From Straminergon stramineum (taxonomy: Eukaryota > Streptophyta > Bryopsida > Hypnales > Calliergonaceae), in assembly GCA_963920665.1 (NCBI GenBank), contig OY987268.1:14820501-14884500 (forward strand): DNA of 64,000 bases, written 5' to 3'. Under the pieces are notes generated by a model. That model worked only from the letters and a program-made list of their open reading frames with translations. It had not been told where the DNA came from and ran no database searches. The translations under genes and the position numbers were made by a program. Shown one piece after another: positions 35,170 to 47,741 of the stretch; position 1 is the first letter of the stretch, and each line of letters starts with the position of its first letter.

Positions 35170-38100
35170 AACTTTATAAATGAAATCATTAAAATTCGAT
35201 GAATTATGTTGATGTCATGGCATCTTATGAGTCTCTGTATGTGGATCCCACACATAGCATCACGCTTATAACCAACCTCTTGGAATCATAACTTGGCCTA
35301 CAAGAATAATAACTGGCCCTATACAGGTGGTTATCACAAATCAATGCCCGTGCTTAGAACCAATCCAGAAGGGACACATCGGCAACCCTCTAGAAGTAGC
35401 TGGTTATGGATATATCATATATACTTGTCCTGCAACATAACAATCTCTTTCTTTTTATACCCCTAAATTGAATAGACATGAACAAGATTGAGATGTTAAC
35501 CATTGGTCAAATAATGGGTTCTTGAGCTTGCATTCTAGCTCTTAGATGAATCAAGCTCAGTTTTGAATTACTAGCAGTGTATGATGGAACAAATTTATAG
35601 TGAACCTCAATCTAGAGCACGAATTAACAAGTTTCATGATTAGTATCGATCAAATCCTTGCCTGCAGACTCCTAGTTAAATATTAGGTGATTGATTATGT
35701 AGAAGGAGTGGTTGTCAATGTTGGAAACCTTTTGGACTTATGACTATGAACTCTCATGTTGACGTTGAATCTTGCACAAGTCTAGGTTTGGGAGAAATGG
35801 GAAGATTCATTGTCATTGCAAGTGGTATCAAAGGTAGTGATTGTCTATCTATTTGAAAATTTGTGAAGGAAGCTCTTGAAAGAATGATTTGCAAACCAAG
35901 TTGAAAATATCAATCTTCCAACTTTAGGTGTGAGTGCAAAACAATGATATTTTGCCTTGCTAAACCATGTTGATTTTTGTTTAGCTTCCATGTACTAATT
36001 TTACATATAATTGTCTACCTTTATACTAGTAATACATTCTTTGCAAATATTGGGTATCGTACCAAGTTGTCAAGGTTGGCATTCTGTGCCACACAATTAA
36101 TGAAAGTTGAGAAATGTGATTCGATAGATCTCAAAAAGAGGAAGATTTGTTTTTTTCACCATGCATAGCAGTTTTTTATAAAAGAAGAATCCTCCAAAAA
36201 AATTTGACATTTATTTTTAGAAATAGTTTTTGCCAACCCTAACCACTAGGTATGTAACTCGTACTCATTAATTTACATCAATTTCACATTCGTTTGGCAA
36301 ATTTATTCTATAGGTTTAATACTTTCCACTATCGTATTTAGAAATATAAATTTACACCTATTCTAGTTTTAGAAGTTCATTTAGTGTTGACAAATGTTAC
36401 ACTTCTATTCAATTTACTGAAGCATTCTAAATTGCAAATGATTTTGCCTTTGATTCAAGCTACCTTCCTCACTTTTCTCCTAGTTTGAATTATTATATAT
36501 ATTAACCCTTGAAGGACATAGCAAGCACCATGGGTATTTTGAAAGTCCAACTCTAAATTTTCCCATAGTTTTTTATTTTAAATGATTTTAAGCTTAATTA
36601 AGAAAATCTATCTCCAATAATCTACTTTTTACTCCATTTTACATTTTTTCAAAATTGTTAAAATTGTAATTTTTGTGATACTTTGAAGATCACATCTTGA
36701 AAGCTCAAAATACAACACTTATTGAACTTTTTCTATCGAATTTCTCTTGGTGTGAGCTTCTGAAGAACATCAATTACATCATGATGTTTGTCACTGTTAT
36801 TTCCATTTTTCCTGAAAAATTCATACGATTTTAAGCATTTTTGTAGTTTCTATGATTTTTACAAAGAAATTTCTATAAGAAATCATATAAAATTCAATTT
36901 GATGTTTTTAATTATGAAAAAATGAGATTAAATTTTTGACATATATTACTACATGTTGAAAATATCAAATTTAAAAAATCTGTATTTTAATGTAGAAATC
37001 TAATGAAGTTTGACCAAGCCTGGACATGACTGAATTTAAGGGTTAATCAATTAATTTGATTAACTTGTATAGGTCCCTTGAGAAGAAGAAAGAGACAAAA
37101 AAACATTCTAAGTAATTGGCGTAGTTGAAGAGTCTCTTCATTTAGGGTCCCATTACTCCCATGTTCGGCTCTAAATAGCCGTTTCAAGACTTTTGAAAAC
37201 CAAATATATCTTTATATTCAATTTACATTAATTCCCGTAAAGATACATAGGCTAGAAATTTACAAATACTCACAAAATTACCAAAAATCAACACTCTTTC
37301 AAAAAGGGGCTATTAATCAAAAGTTTATACATTATTTTAGATGCCTAAATTCCTCAAAACCTTTTCAACTTACAAGAAGCTTCTAGATTCCTATAAAGGT
37401 CCCCAAGATGTAATAGAATAAGACTTTGTATTCATCCATGTAGTGTATACTACTCCAAATAACACCAAGGTAAGTATATTTAAATATAACAATGCAATCA
37501 AATATAATGATATCAAAATACAAAACAAAGATATTGACAAGCAAAAATATTAGACTAGAAATGTCCCTTTAGACCTTTAGCACCTAAGTGTTCAATCTAA
37601 AGATAAGAAGGTTACTTTTGAAAAAGTATAAACTGAAGTTATTGAAACTCTTCCAAAATAATTGTTTCATTGATTCATATAAAATAATTTGTTTATATAT
37701 AATATACTACATGATTTTTCTTTAAGATTCTTCAATGAATATTATTTTTATGAAGTTCACTTTTTGCAACATTCATCAATGGATGCTCAAAACTTGAGCG
37801 CTTAGAGGTTAAGACTTATCCCCTAAAGAGCCCTCTAGACTATAGCCTTGCTATTCACATGTGACAACATGTATGGATGTAATCAAAAGATGGAGAAAGT
37901 ATTTATTCCTTTTGCAAAGTTTGTAGTCATTCTTCTTTATCATTTTTTCTATTTTTTTTCGTCTAGCATCATTAACACATGTAAGAACTTTTGTAAAAGA
38001 GGATATTGATAATTTAACACACTACATTGAAGAATGGAGAATTTTCAAACAAATGTAAGTGTACTAAAACCAATAGTAAAATTCACTTTTACACTAAGCT

Positions 38101-39590
38101 TCATAACATTGTTGAGCTTCAAGGCAAGGATCCTTTCCTTGTAAGAAATCTAGAATCCAAGTCTTCTCCATGTATAGTATATTTGTATGCCCCTATAACA
38201 CCAATAACTTCTTATTACAAAGCTACCATAGAAAAGGCCCTCCCATTCAAGAATGTAATGTTGTGTTGTGTAGAAGTTCCTAACTTCCTATAGATATTGT
38301 ACATGAGGGTCTGATTTGACAATAGATTGCCAAAATGCTCAAATTTTAAGTGTCGAATGGTCTCTATGAGCTGAAAATCATACATTAGAATTTTTCCACT
38401 CTTACCTATTAATTTTGTGGTTTACCACGACTCTCTTCTTGTTTTGTTGCAACTCTTATTATTTTCTTAGTTGATTTGTTTTTGATAGACGAGTTATGTC
38501 TTTTCTTGGTTGTCTTTTCAAATTGATGATAATCATTAAATGAATGTTTCACAACTTTACGCTTGGAAATGTTACTCTTTGAAATTTCTTCCAAATTTTA
38601 AAATATTCCAAAAATTAAGTATTATGGAAAAAAATTGCAATATATCTGAATTTTCACTTATAAAATTATAATATTTCAAAACTTTAGACATTTTATTATA
38701 TGTTTCATGTATGTCGGAATTCAACACTCTCTTAGGGTAGTTTTTCTTTGTACCCAAATTCAAGTGAACTTCTGTTTGAGAAAGGACTGTTCTTTCATTG
38801 ATTATCTTAGCCTGCCTTGGATTCTGGGCAACCTCCATCACTTCCGTCTCCACTTGCCTGCTTGAAAATTTCATTAACCCCTAAAGGACCAAACGGTGTT
38901 TTTTGGCAACATAGCGATTTCGGGCAACTCACTACGGATGGAATTTTTTTTTTTTTTCTTTGAAATTTTCACACAACATGTGCCCAAGCTTGCTTACCTG
39001 GGTTTCCAACAAGGCCTCGTGATGAACGCACATTCAAGCTGGCCTCGCACTTCTTCAGGAGTTCTTCGAAGACGTTGATGAATCTTGCCAAAACTAGAAT
39101 TTGATGTGAGATGTTGAGAGTTTGAGCATTTCCATGCTAGTGGGGGTGCACTGGAACTCTTCAAATGGACCTACATTAATTTTGTTCTTTCTTGAATGTT
39201 TGTTCATACTGTATACTCAAGGCAACATATTTCAGTGTGGAGGATCTCTCAAGCTCTTACTTCTGTAAGTTGTGAGGAGCGATCCCAAAACTGGCTAAAA
39301 TTTCGCTCGGTTGTTACTTAATTTCTTCATGCCCTCAGTGTTAAATTTTTAAAAATCTTCCAAAAATGAACATTTTGCTAATTTCCCTGAATCTATTCTA
39401 GGATCACTGGTTGTGAGAGTTTGTGCAATTTCTTACCACTTGTGGAGTTTCAAGGTGTTGAATTATGTCACCTTGAACTTCACGAGGGAGTGTTTGCCTA
39501 AGCACAAGTTTGATGGACATGAGCACGACATCCATATACTCTTTAGGGAGGTTTTTAAGACAATGGACCTTTCTGGTTCAAGAAAGGTGT
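35170..39590. other. Gene-free AT-rich stretch
   Basis: No credible exon on either strand. Holds a possible second short-TIR TTAA element (TTAACCCTT at 36502 and the inverse AAGGGTTAA ending 37046), a lone TTAACCCCTAAAGGACC end at 38874, and a block at 39,140-39,250 resembling 22,730-22,825. 39,413-39,590 has a short readable frame (MRVCAISYHLWSFKVLNYVT...) interrupted by the CACTA element that begins at 39591. It is not recognised. Confidence 0.4.
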
Positions 39591-39883
39591 CACTACAACA
39601 AAATGGATGTTTTATGACTGCAAAAAATGACTGCAGTGAGTCAAAAAATTTGAAAATATGACTCATGCAGGAATTACTGTAGATGACGCGCAACATGACT
39701 GGGTCTAGTCATTACCGACTAGTCGCTTCGGACATGAGTCATATTTGTAGTCATCGTATTTGGGGGGTATAATTAGCCATATTTTGCCAATGTGGCGTAT
39801 ACGTTGACTATTCTTGGAGACTTGACTTTCTCTTGACCTGCCCGGGCAAGGAAAAAAAGTCTACGTGGCATATGATTGCTTGT

Positions 39884-40115
39884 AGTCATATTTTAAGCTG
39901 ACGTGGACTATGACTATGGTGAGTCATATTTTGGCGGATGTGGAGTATAACTATGGTGAGTCATATTTTGGCGGACGTGGACTATGACTATGGTGAGTCA
40001 TATTTTGGCGGATGTGGAGTATGACTATGATGAGTCATATTTTGGCGGATGTGGAGTATGACTATGGTGAGTCATATTTTGGCGGATGAGGCATATGACT
40101 TTTTGTAGTCATATT
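39884..40115. repeat. 37-bp subterminal tandem repeat of the CACTA element
   Basis: Units of 37 bp (gagtcatattttggcggatg + tggagtatgactatggt) start at 39921, 39958, 39995, 40032 and 40069, with decayed units on either side. Each unit carries both AGTCATAT and TATGACTAT, that is, potential binding sites in both orientations. Confidence 0.92.
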
Positions 40116-41336
40116 TTGGGATGATGTGAAATATGATTTTTGTGAGTCATATTTTTTGTTGATTTAAAAATGACTCTCATGGGTCATATTCTTTGCATGT
40201 TGATGTAGAAAATGACTTTAGTGGATCATATTTTTCATTGATGTGGAATATGACCTTCATAAGTTGCTTTTTTTATTGATGTGAAATATGACTGATGTAA
40301 GTCATATTTTTGGCTATGTAGTAGTTCATATGGAATGTTACTAGTAATTTTATGATTGAATGTAGTTATATTTTTAAAAGTATAGAGTCATATTATTGGC
40401 ATGATTGTGAGCATTATATAACTACAACAAGTCATATTTTGATTAAGATATATTATAAAACATGACTCAAGCAAGTGATATTTGTAACTAGGTGACTTGA
40501 GGTTTATAGTAACTTTTGTCATAAATTGTAATCACATTTTCCATACATTCTAAATTGACATGAGGCGTTGCAATCGTGCATCAATATGGTTTAGTAGTTG
40601 TATAAATGACTACATACAATAAAAAATGAGTAAATATGATTTTTGAGATGCACAAAGATAATCATATTGAAGAAAGAAAATGCAAGAAAAAAATGTGATT
40701 CTTTTCAATGACATTTATTAGTCATTAACAAAAAACATATCACAATGACAGTCTATAAATGTATATTCCTACACACTTTAGGACTTGTAATTCCTTACAA
40801 AAATGTGAAGAAGTTGTCTCTCTAGTGTTGTAAATAGCCTCCAATAACTTTAGTCCAGCTTTAAGTGCCTGCACATAAAATGAAAGAGTTTCATTTTTAG
40901 TAAATGAACAATATAGCTCAATCTTCAAAGATTTAAATCAACATAAAATGTGAAGCACAAGTTTAAAGTAAGAAGAATTCATAATCACTATATCTCTAAA
41001 AAACACAAGAAAATAAGAGGAAAGAACAACAATAGTGATAAAAAGAACAAAAACTAGAAGGCGACAAGTGTTAAGAGGTAATAATAAGCAAGAAGTAAGA
41101 TGTAACAAAAAGAAACAAGAAGTAAGAATTAAGATGCAATAAAAAGCAACAAGAAACACAATTTAAGATGCTATAAATATCAAGAAAAAACAAATCAAGA
41201 TGCAACAAGAAACAACAAGAGAGGCAAGTTAAGATGCAATAAAATGCAACAAATAACAAGAAAAACAAGAATTGAAAGGCAATAAGAAACACAAGTGAAA
41301 ATGCATCAAGAAGAGATTAAAAGCAAGAATTAAGAA

Positions 41337-41660
41337 GCAAGAAGAGGCAAGAATTAGGAAACAAGAATGAAGACATAACAAGAAGAAACTAGAAGCAAGA
41401 AACAAAAACTAAGAAGCAAGAAGAGGCAAGAATTAGGAAACAAGAATGAAGACATAACAAGAAGAAACTAGAAGCAAGAAACAAAAACTAAGAAGCAAGA
41501 AGAGGCAAGAATTAGGAAACAAGAATGAAGACATAACAAGAGGAAACTAGAAACAAGAAGCAAAAACTAAAAAGCAAGAAGAGGCAAGAATTAGGAAACA
41601 AGAATTAAGAGGTAGAAAGAAAAGACTAGAAACAAGAATCAAGAACTAGGAAGCAAGAAT
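41337..41660. repeat. 79-bp purine-rich tandem repeat
   Basis: 'gaggcaag' recurs at 41344, 41423, 41502 and 41581, a 79-bp period with nearly identical units ('gaattaggaaacaagaatga'). It sits inside a larger purine-rich tract (about 40,970-41,882) of degenerate 'aacaagaag' units, so its apparent minus-strand Phe/Leu-rich proteins are artefacts. Confidence 0.9.
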
Positions 41661-41846
41661 TAAGACGTAACAAGCAAAAACTACAAGCAAGATTTAAGAA
41701 TTAGAAAGTAAGAATTAAAAGGTAACAAGAAGAAAATAGAAGCAAGAATCAAGAACTAAGAAGCAACAAAAAGTAAAAACTAATAAGAAAGAAGAAGCCA
41801 AAGCTACAAAACAACAAGAGGCAAAACCTAAGAGGCAACTAAAAAC

Positions 41847-41882
41847 AAAGAAGAAGAAGAAGAAGAAGAAGAAGAAGAAGAA
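41847..41882. repeat. (AAG)n microsatellite
   Basis: About eleven uninterrupted AAG units ending the purine-rich tract inside the CACTA element. Confidence 0.9.
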
Positions 41883-41958
41883 ACGGCGGCTAGGGTTTCA
41901 AAACCCTAAATCAATGGTGGCTACATAAAAGTGGCGGCTAGGGTTTTCAAACTCTAAT

Positions 41959-42045
41959 CATGTGACTTACCCTAGTCATGCACATGACTTGCTTTAGTCA
42001 TGTGACCTACCCTAGTCATGCACATGACTTGCTTTAGTCATGTGA
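41959..42045. repeat. 40-bp tandem repeat with palindromic TCATGCACATGA
   Basis: Two 40-bp units, 'catgtgacttaccctagtca' + 'tgcacatgacttgctttagt', followed by the start of a third. Internal to the CACTA element. Confidence 0.85.
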
Positions 42046-44518
42046 CTTCACGTAGTCATGCAACTTACTAAATATGACTATACTAAGCAACTAAGCTATT
42101 TTAACAACAAAATTTGCTTCAAAGTGGATGTATGTTGCAATACATTTCTACAAAATGTCTAAAAGAAAATTGCAAGGCCTTCAACACCTACAGTTATGGC
42201 AAAAAAAGACAACTTAGCAAATGCCTTACATCAATCAAAGTATCTATGTCTATGCACTAAGTATATAAGAGCAAAAATATTTGATAGAAACACTATTTAA
42301 AAGTATCTTTGAAGTAGAAAAAAGGATTATATTTTTATAGTCTATATCCTTCAAAGAACATTTAAGCAACCATTTTTTAATTGCAATACAAGCACGTGTA
42401 TTGTAGTGAGCCTCAATCTTCATATGAATAATTTTGTGACTTCTATATGGCCCTTTAAAGTCCCTCTATAAATATGACTTACATAACATTGCAGAGAACC
42501 TTTTTAAGAAAGAAACAAACTTCAATACATGATATATGTGAGTATTTTATTTATATCCTTGATATTTGTAGGTCTAAAATTTTGACCTAGATTGGTCAAA
42601 ATCAATTAAAACTTCTAATTTTTATAATTTGTGTTTGTTTTAGTTTAGATGTGAACCACTTATAGTTTATCATTAGAAAAAAAAAATTGTTCATTGCTTA
42701 AAACGCCCATTGAACAATACTTAAATATCTAACTTAGGAAATTCGAAGCCCAATAACAAAAAAAATATAAATAGATAAAAGTTTGTCTCTAATTCATCCT
42801 TCAAGATTTCATCCAACACTTTATTTTAGCCTATAAGTCTAAATTCATTTTTAATTTCAAAATTGGATTCTAAATGTCACTACATTTCAAGTTCCCTTTT
42901 TGACTTGAATTGGATGAACTTTCGTATTTTTTATCTAAAATTAATACTATAGAATATTCAATTTCATTGTTCTCTATCTTCCATAATTTTTATCTATTTT
43001 TTAAAGTGTGATATGTTACTAGAATTTTCTACAAATTAACTAAGTGATCTTGAATTCAAATTTGGATTTAATAAATTCTTAGAGGTTTGACCTAAACCTC
43101 TAATTTATAGCGCAAATATAGTTTCTATAAGAAGAGAAAAAACTAAATGCCAAATTTAAGGACATGCCTTGGAATTTGTTTCCACCACATCCCCATTCTC
43201 CAACAATTCAATAGGTATATTGTAATTGTATCATGAGGTCTGCTTTAATCCATTTTTATTGCATTTATTGTGTTTTTGTATATAACTTAAATAACAACTT
43301 TTACAACAGGAGGTATAAATTAGATATATGATCTAATTCTTTTCTTTCAACCTATTTCTTTCTACTTTTCCCTCTTTACTTTCTCTATATTATTTTCAAT
43401 ATTTTTTTTTCCTTTATTTTTGGGGATAGTTTAGAATTGCAATCTTTAACTTCTATTACTACTAACTGATTTCTAATTACTTTAGGAATCAAACAATTGT
43501 AATGACATCAACTTCATAACTGCTAACAAAATATCTACTTAAGACTTTGAAACTTCATTTGATCAACTATATGTATTGTAATCAACAATCTCTGTATAAT
43601 TCAAAGTCAAATCCCTATAAGGGGTCATATTAATCTCCTAACCATGTCCAAAGTTTCCAATAGTAACTTGGAACCTACACTTCTTCTTCAAGCACTTAGA
43701 GACTCTCAACACAAATCGCACTCCTTGCTTACTCTTGCTTCATGACCACTTGGGTATGAATTTTGCTCACATTCTTCTTTCTTTTCCTTGAATTAGATCT
43801 TTCCTAAGCTTCAAGTATTTTTTCTAAATTCCACAACCTTCAATCTATAATACCAGTTTAAATGCATTAGGTTTTGTTTTGTATTAACCATCACAATCAA
43901 TTAGCATAATTAGTCAAACACATGACAAGTTCCAATATTGGGTCAAAGGAGGCCTGGTTTTCATCTTGGGTTCTCAGGCTTAGTCCCACCTTGGTGCTTT
44001 GGTCTGTCTATAGGCTTTTATTCCTCTCTAATTTTCCCTTAAATCCTCAAAAAAAATTCATTATCTCCTATTATTAATTACTTTATTCTTCTCTATTCTT
44101 TTTCTAATTCTTATAAATTTTTTAAATATATTAATAAAAATATAAATATATGCCATCCTAAATTATTTGGACATTAATTCTTTAATAGACACATTATACA
44201 AAAGAAAATAATTTATTTTAATAGGTATTAAACAAAGTCATGCCTTAATTTTAAGGAATGACCTCTAGGGGCAAAATATAAAAGAGTCATCTTAGATTGC
44301 CCACCTTTTCCTTAGGCTTCCTCCAAAGGATAAAAAATAACTACCAAAGAAATATATCTACAAAATATGACTACAAAATATGACTAAAGTGAAAGTATGA
44401 CTTAGCACTTTCCAAATATATTCCCCATCCAAATTTCTTCAGGCTGCCCTAAAGGAAAAAAATGTGACTATCATAGAAATATGACTGCAAAATATGACTA
44501 TTAAATATGACTATGCGT

Positions 44519-44723
44519 TCCCAAACATGTTCCCCGTGAAGCCCTATAAAATATTTTGGTGTTCCAAACAAATGTATACTATAAGCCCACGATGTATAAG
44601 GCCAAAATATAAGTAGCAGTCATATTTCTCTCCAAAGTATTGGCCTCCAAAAAAATTACAAGTAGTCACCAATCATCCTCAATCATATTTTTAGAGTTAG
44701 AAAACATCCATTTTGTTTTAGTG
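44519..44723. repeat. Internal duplicate of the CACTA right end
   Basis: Aligns with 46,916-47,137: both have 'aacatgttcc', 'atattttggtgttc' or 'gtattttggtgttc', 'gtatactata', 'ggc(t)ccaaaa' and an end resembling ...TTTTAGTG. Its complement (CACTAAAACAAAATGGATG) matches the element's left end (CACTACAACAAAATGGATG) even better than the outer right end does. The 3 bases after it (TTG) do not match the left TGT. Confidence 0.75.
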
Positions 44724-45589
44724 TTGGATAAGACAACTAATTTTCATGGACTAGAAGCCACGACCTTGCATGAAGACCTCATACCAAAGACACCCATCAT
44801 GTACGATGCAGTGGAAGTAAAGCCCAATGTGGTTGCAACTGCATTGCAATGTCTGATTAATGATGACATAAAAGCAAATGACATACAATACTTTGATTCA
44901 AATTATGATTGATTCCCTAATCATGGCTACAAGTGTTGTAAATGAAGTTGTCTTTCATGTTTTAATTTGAATTTTATAGATAAAATTCTCTTCAACACAT
45001 CACATAGAAACACACCATGTAATCGTGTTGATCTTTGTAGGAAAATGTCAATGAAATGAATAGCATTTATCATATAATACATCAAGCACCAGCGCTGCCA
45101 TTGCACTCTCTTGCAAGATTGACCATCTTTTCTTGACCTAATGTGTATATGAAAGAATAAACCCTCTATGTAATAATAATGAAGTCTACGTTTGAAATAC
45201 TACTTCTGAGGACTGTCGTTGTCACCAAAAGTGTATGTGAACCTTAAAATCAAAATATGTTTCACATGCATTTGGAGACCCTTCCTCAATCCCTTCCTAC
45301 GAGATGATTTGAATATGAACCCATCTATTGTCTCCTACCATTAATTGATTTATTTTTTTGTAATTCACTTGTAAAACCTATGAGTAACATAAATTAATGA
45401 ATTGAAATATGAACATGTGGCACCTGAATTTATTGGATGCCAATTTTGTTATAGACAAAATACACAACAAAAAATAATCTTTTTTTTTAATAGAAATAAA
45501 AAAAAGTGATGTGTACACCCCAAGGGATGTCCCTATGGCCAAAATATGAGAAGGCCATTTTAGATTGCCCACCTTTTCCTTGGGTTGCC

Positions 45590-46860
45590 CATACACACAA
45601 AAAAAAATATGACTACGAAATGTGATTGAAGCAAAAATATGACTAAGACCTATCCAAGCATGTTTCCCACCCAAATTTACCTTGGGCCAACCTAAAAGAA
45701 AAAAAAAGTCACAACCATAAAGATATGACTACAAAATATGATTGCCTGCAAAATATGACTATGAAATATGACTGAAACAAAAATATGACTAGGACCTATT
45801 CGAGCATGTTTCCCATCCAAATTTACCTTGGGCCAACCTAAAAGAAAAAAAAAGTCACAACCATGAAGATATGACTGCAAAATATGATTGCCTACAAAAT
45901 ATGACTATGAAATATGACTGAAACAAAAATATGACTAGGACCTCTCCAAGCATGTTTCCTACCCAAATTTACCTTGGGCCAACCTAAAAGAAAAAAAAAG
46001 TCACAACCATAAAGATATGACTACAAAATATGATTGCCTGCAAAATATGACTATGAAATATGACTGAAACAAAAATATGACTAGGACCTATCCGAGCATG
46101 TTTCCCACCCAAATTTACCTTGGGCCAACCTAAAAGAAAAAAAAAGTCACAACCATGAAGATATGACTGCAAAATATGATTGCCTACAAAATATGACTAT
46201 GAAATATGACTGAAGCAAAAATATGACTAGGACCTCTCCAAGCATGTTTCCCACCCAAATTTACCTTGGGCCAACCTAAAAGAAAAAAAAAGTCACAACC
46301 ATAAAGATATGACTACAAAATATGATTGCCTACAAAATATGACTATGAAATATGACTGAAGCAAAAATATGACTAGGACCTCTCCAAGCATGTTTCCCAC
46401 CCAAATTTACCTTGGGCCAACCTAAAAGAAAAAAAAAGTCACAACCATAAAGATATGACTACAAAATATGATTGCCTGCAAAATATGACTATGAAATATG
46501 ACTGAAGTAAAAATATGACTAGGACCTCTCCAAGCATGTTTCCTACCCAAATTTACCTTGGGCCAACCTAAAAGAAAAAAAAAGTCACAACCATAAAGAT
46601 ATGACTACAAAATATGATTGCCTGCAAAATATGACTATGAAATATGACTGAAGTAAAAATATGACTAGGACCTCTCCAAGCATGTTTCCTACCCAAATTT
46701 ACCTTGGGCCAACCTAAAAGAAAAAAAAAGTCACAACCATAAAGATATGACTATGAAATATGACTGAAGCAAAAATATGACTAGGACCTCTTCAAGCATG
46801 TTTCCCACCCAAATTTACCTTGGGCTGCCCTAAAAAAGAAAATATTCACAACCATAAAGA
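45590..46860. repeat. 146-bp tandem array (about 8 units) in the CACTA right arm
   Basis: The marker 'cttgggc' recurs at 45681, 45827, 45973, 46119, 46265, 46411, 46557 and 46703, exactly 146 bp apart, then at 46819 (116 bp, one unit lacking 30 bp). Units are nearly identical and each holds several ATATGACT sites. The repeated 62-residue minus-strand frames at 45,692 and 45,984 come from the repeat and are not genes. Confidence 0.95.
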
Positions 46861-47337
46861 TATGACTGCCAAATATGATTGTTGTAAAAATATGACTACC
46901 AAATATGACTAGACGTTCTCCAAACATGTTCCCTATCGTTCCCTATGAAGTATTTTGGTGTTCTCAATGGGTGTATACTATACGTCCTCAAAATACCACG
47001 CTAGAATATGACTAACTGTCATATTTGTAGTCATATTCTTTTCCAAGGTCTTAGGCTCCAAAAGTATGACTGTGAGTAGTTGCCAGTCATCTCTAGTCAT
47101 ATTTTCATAGTCATAAAACACTGGTTTTCTTGTAGTGTGTGTACACCCAAAACCGCCAAGAATTGGGTTGTGGATAATTTGAAGGCAAAGTAGTTATTAG
47201 TGAAAATAAGAGAGCAAAGAGATGTATAGAAAAGGAAGAAATGTACAATCAATTTTTTGATTTTGACTAGCAAATATGAGACCACAATATGAGTACAAAG
47301 TTTGGAAAGTAGAGTGCTTGAAATAGCTCATAGATAG

Positions 47338-47741
47338 CTTTTAAAAATAGTTAATTTTTTGTGGTGTGGAAGTCTACAAAGTAAACTTTTTTCTGCTTGC
47401 ATTTTGTAACATATAAAATATTATTTGGGTGGTTTTTTGGTGGATGACCATCTCCGTAGAGTTATTGCAAATGGACAGTTTTTATTTTTTGTATTTACTT
47501 ATTTTTACTATTTTTCCTTAATTAAAACATCAAGGTATGTATTTTCTTGAGACTTAGCACTTTTCTAGTTCTCCTACTTAGAGAATTTTTCTATGCAATT
47601 CCTTCCATAGGTACCTTCATCTTAAAGGTATATACATTAATTATATTTTTTTAATTTAAAAAAAATTAATTTTCTAATTTTAAAGTACTCCCCAAAAATC
47701 AGCAAAACGCAACAATATCAATAAGTGTTTCTTGCAATCAC
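47338..47741 (+). repeat. 0.4-kb dispersed repeat, copy 1
   Basis: Matches 54,660-55,064 in the same orientation ('aaaaatagttaatttt', 'tgcttgcattttg', 'ataaaatattatttgggtgg', 'tgaccatctccgtagagtt'). Both copies end in the motif gtgtttcttgcaatcac (47725-47741). Confidence 0.75.

Larger units (their letters stand above)
39591..47137. mobile_element. Non-autonomous CACTA (En/Spm) transposon, 7.5 kb
   Basis: The left end CACTACAACAAAATGG and the right end ...TTTTCTTGTAGTG form an imperfect TIR (24 of 29 positions match, including TGTTTTATGACT). The flanking TGT at 39588-39590 and 47138-47140 is a 3-bp target duplication. Subterminal regions are crowded with AGTCATAT on the left and the complement ATATGACT on the right, the arrangement bound by the element's own protein in En/Spm relatives. 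The interior has tandem arrays, a purine-rich tract and AT-rich sequence. I find no transposase (TnpD) frame, so it would need help in trans. A second right-end-like terminus lies inside at 44723. Confidence 0.88.

Noticed and set aside
40938..41292. Hydrophobic minus-strand proteins that look membrane-spanning
   Set aside because: Their Phe/Leu/Cys content is simply the complement of the purine-rich tract.
39591..44723. A separate complete CACTA element ending at 44723
   Set aside because: The TIR match is good, but the 3 bases after 44723 (TTG) do not match the TGT before 39591, while the outer end at 47137 does. Kept as a duplicate end rather than as the element boundary.
45692..46172. 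Two near-identical 62-residue minus-strand proteins (45,692-45,880 and 45,984-46,172)
   Set aside because: They are the same frame read through consecutive 146-bp repeat units; the frame exists only because the units are near-identical.
45590..46860. CRISPR-like regular array
   Set aside because: Units are contiguous 146-bp copies with no variable spacers, inside a plant transposon with clear TIRs and target duplication.
39591..47137. Autonomous CACTA transposon with its own transposase
   Set aside because: No long frame with transposase features on either strand in the 7.5 kb; the interior is repeats, purine tract and AT-rich sequence.
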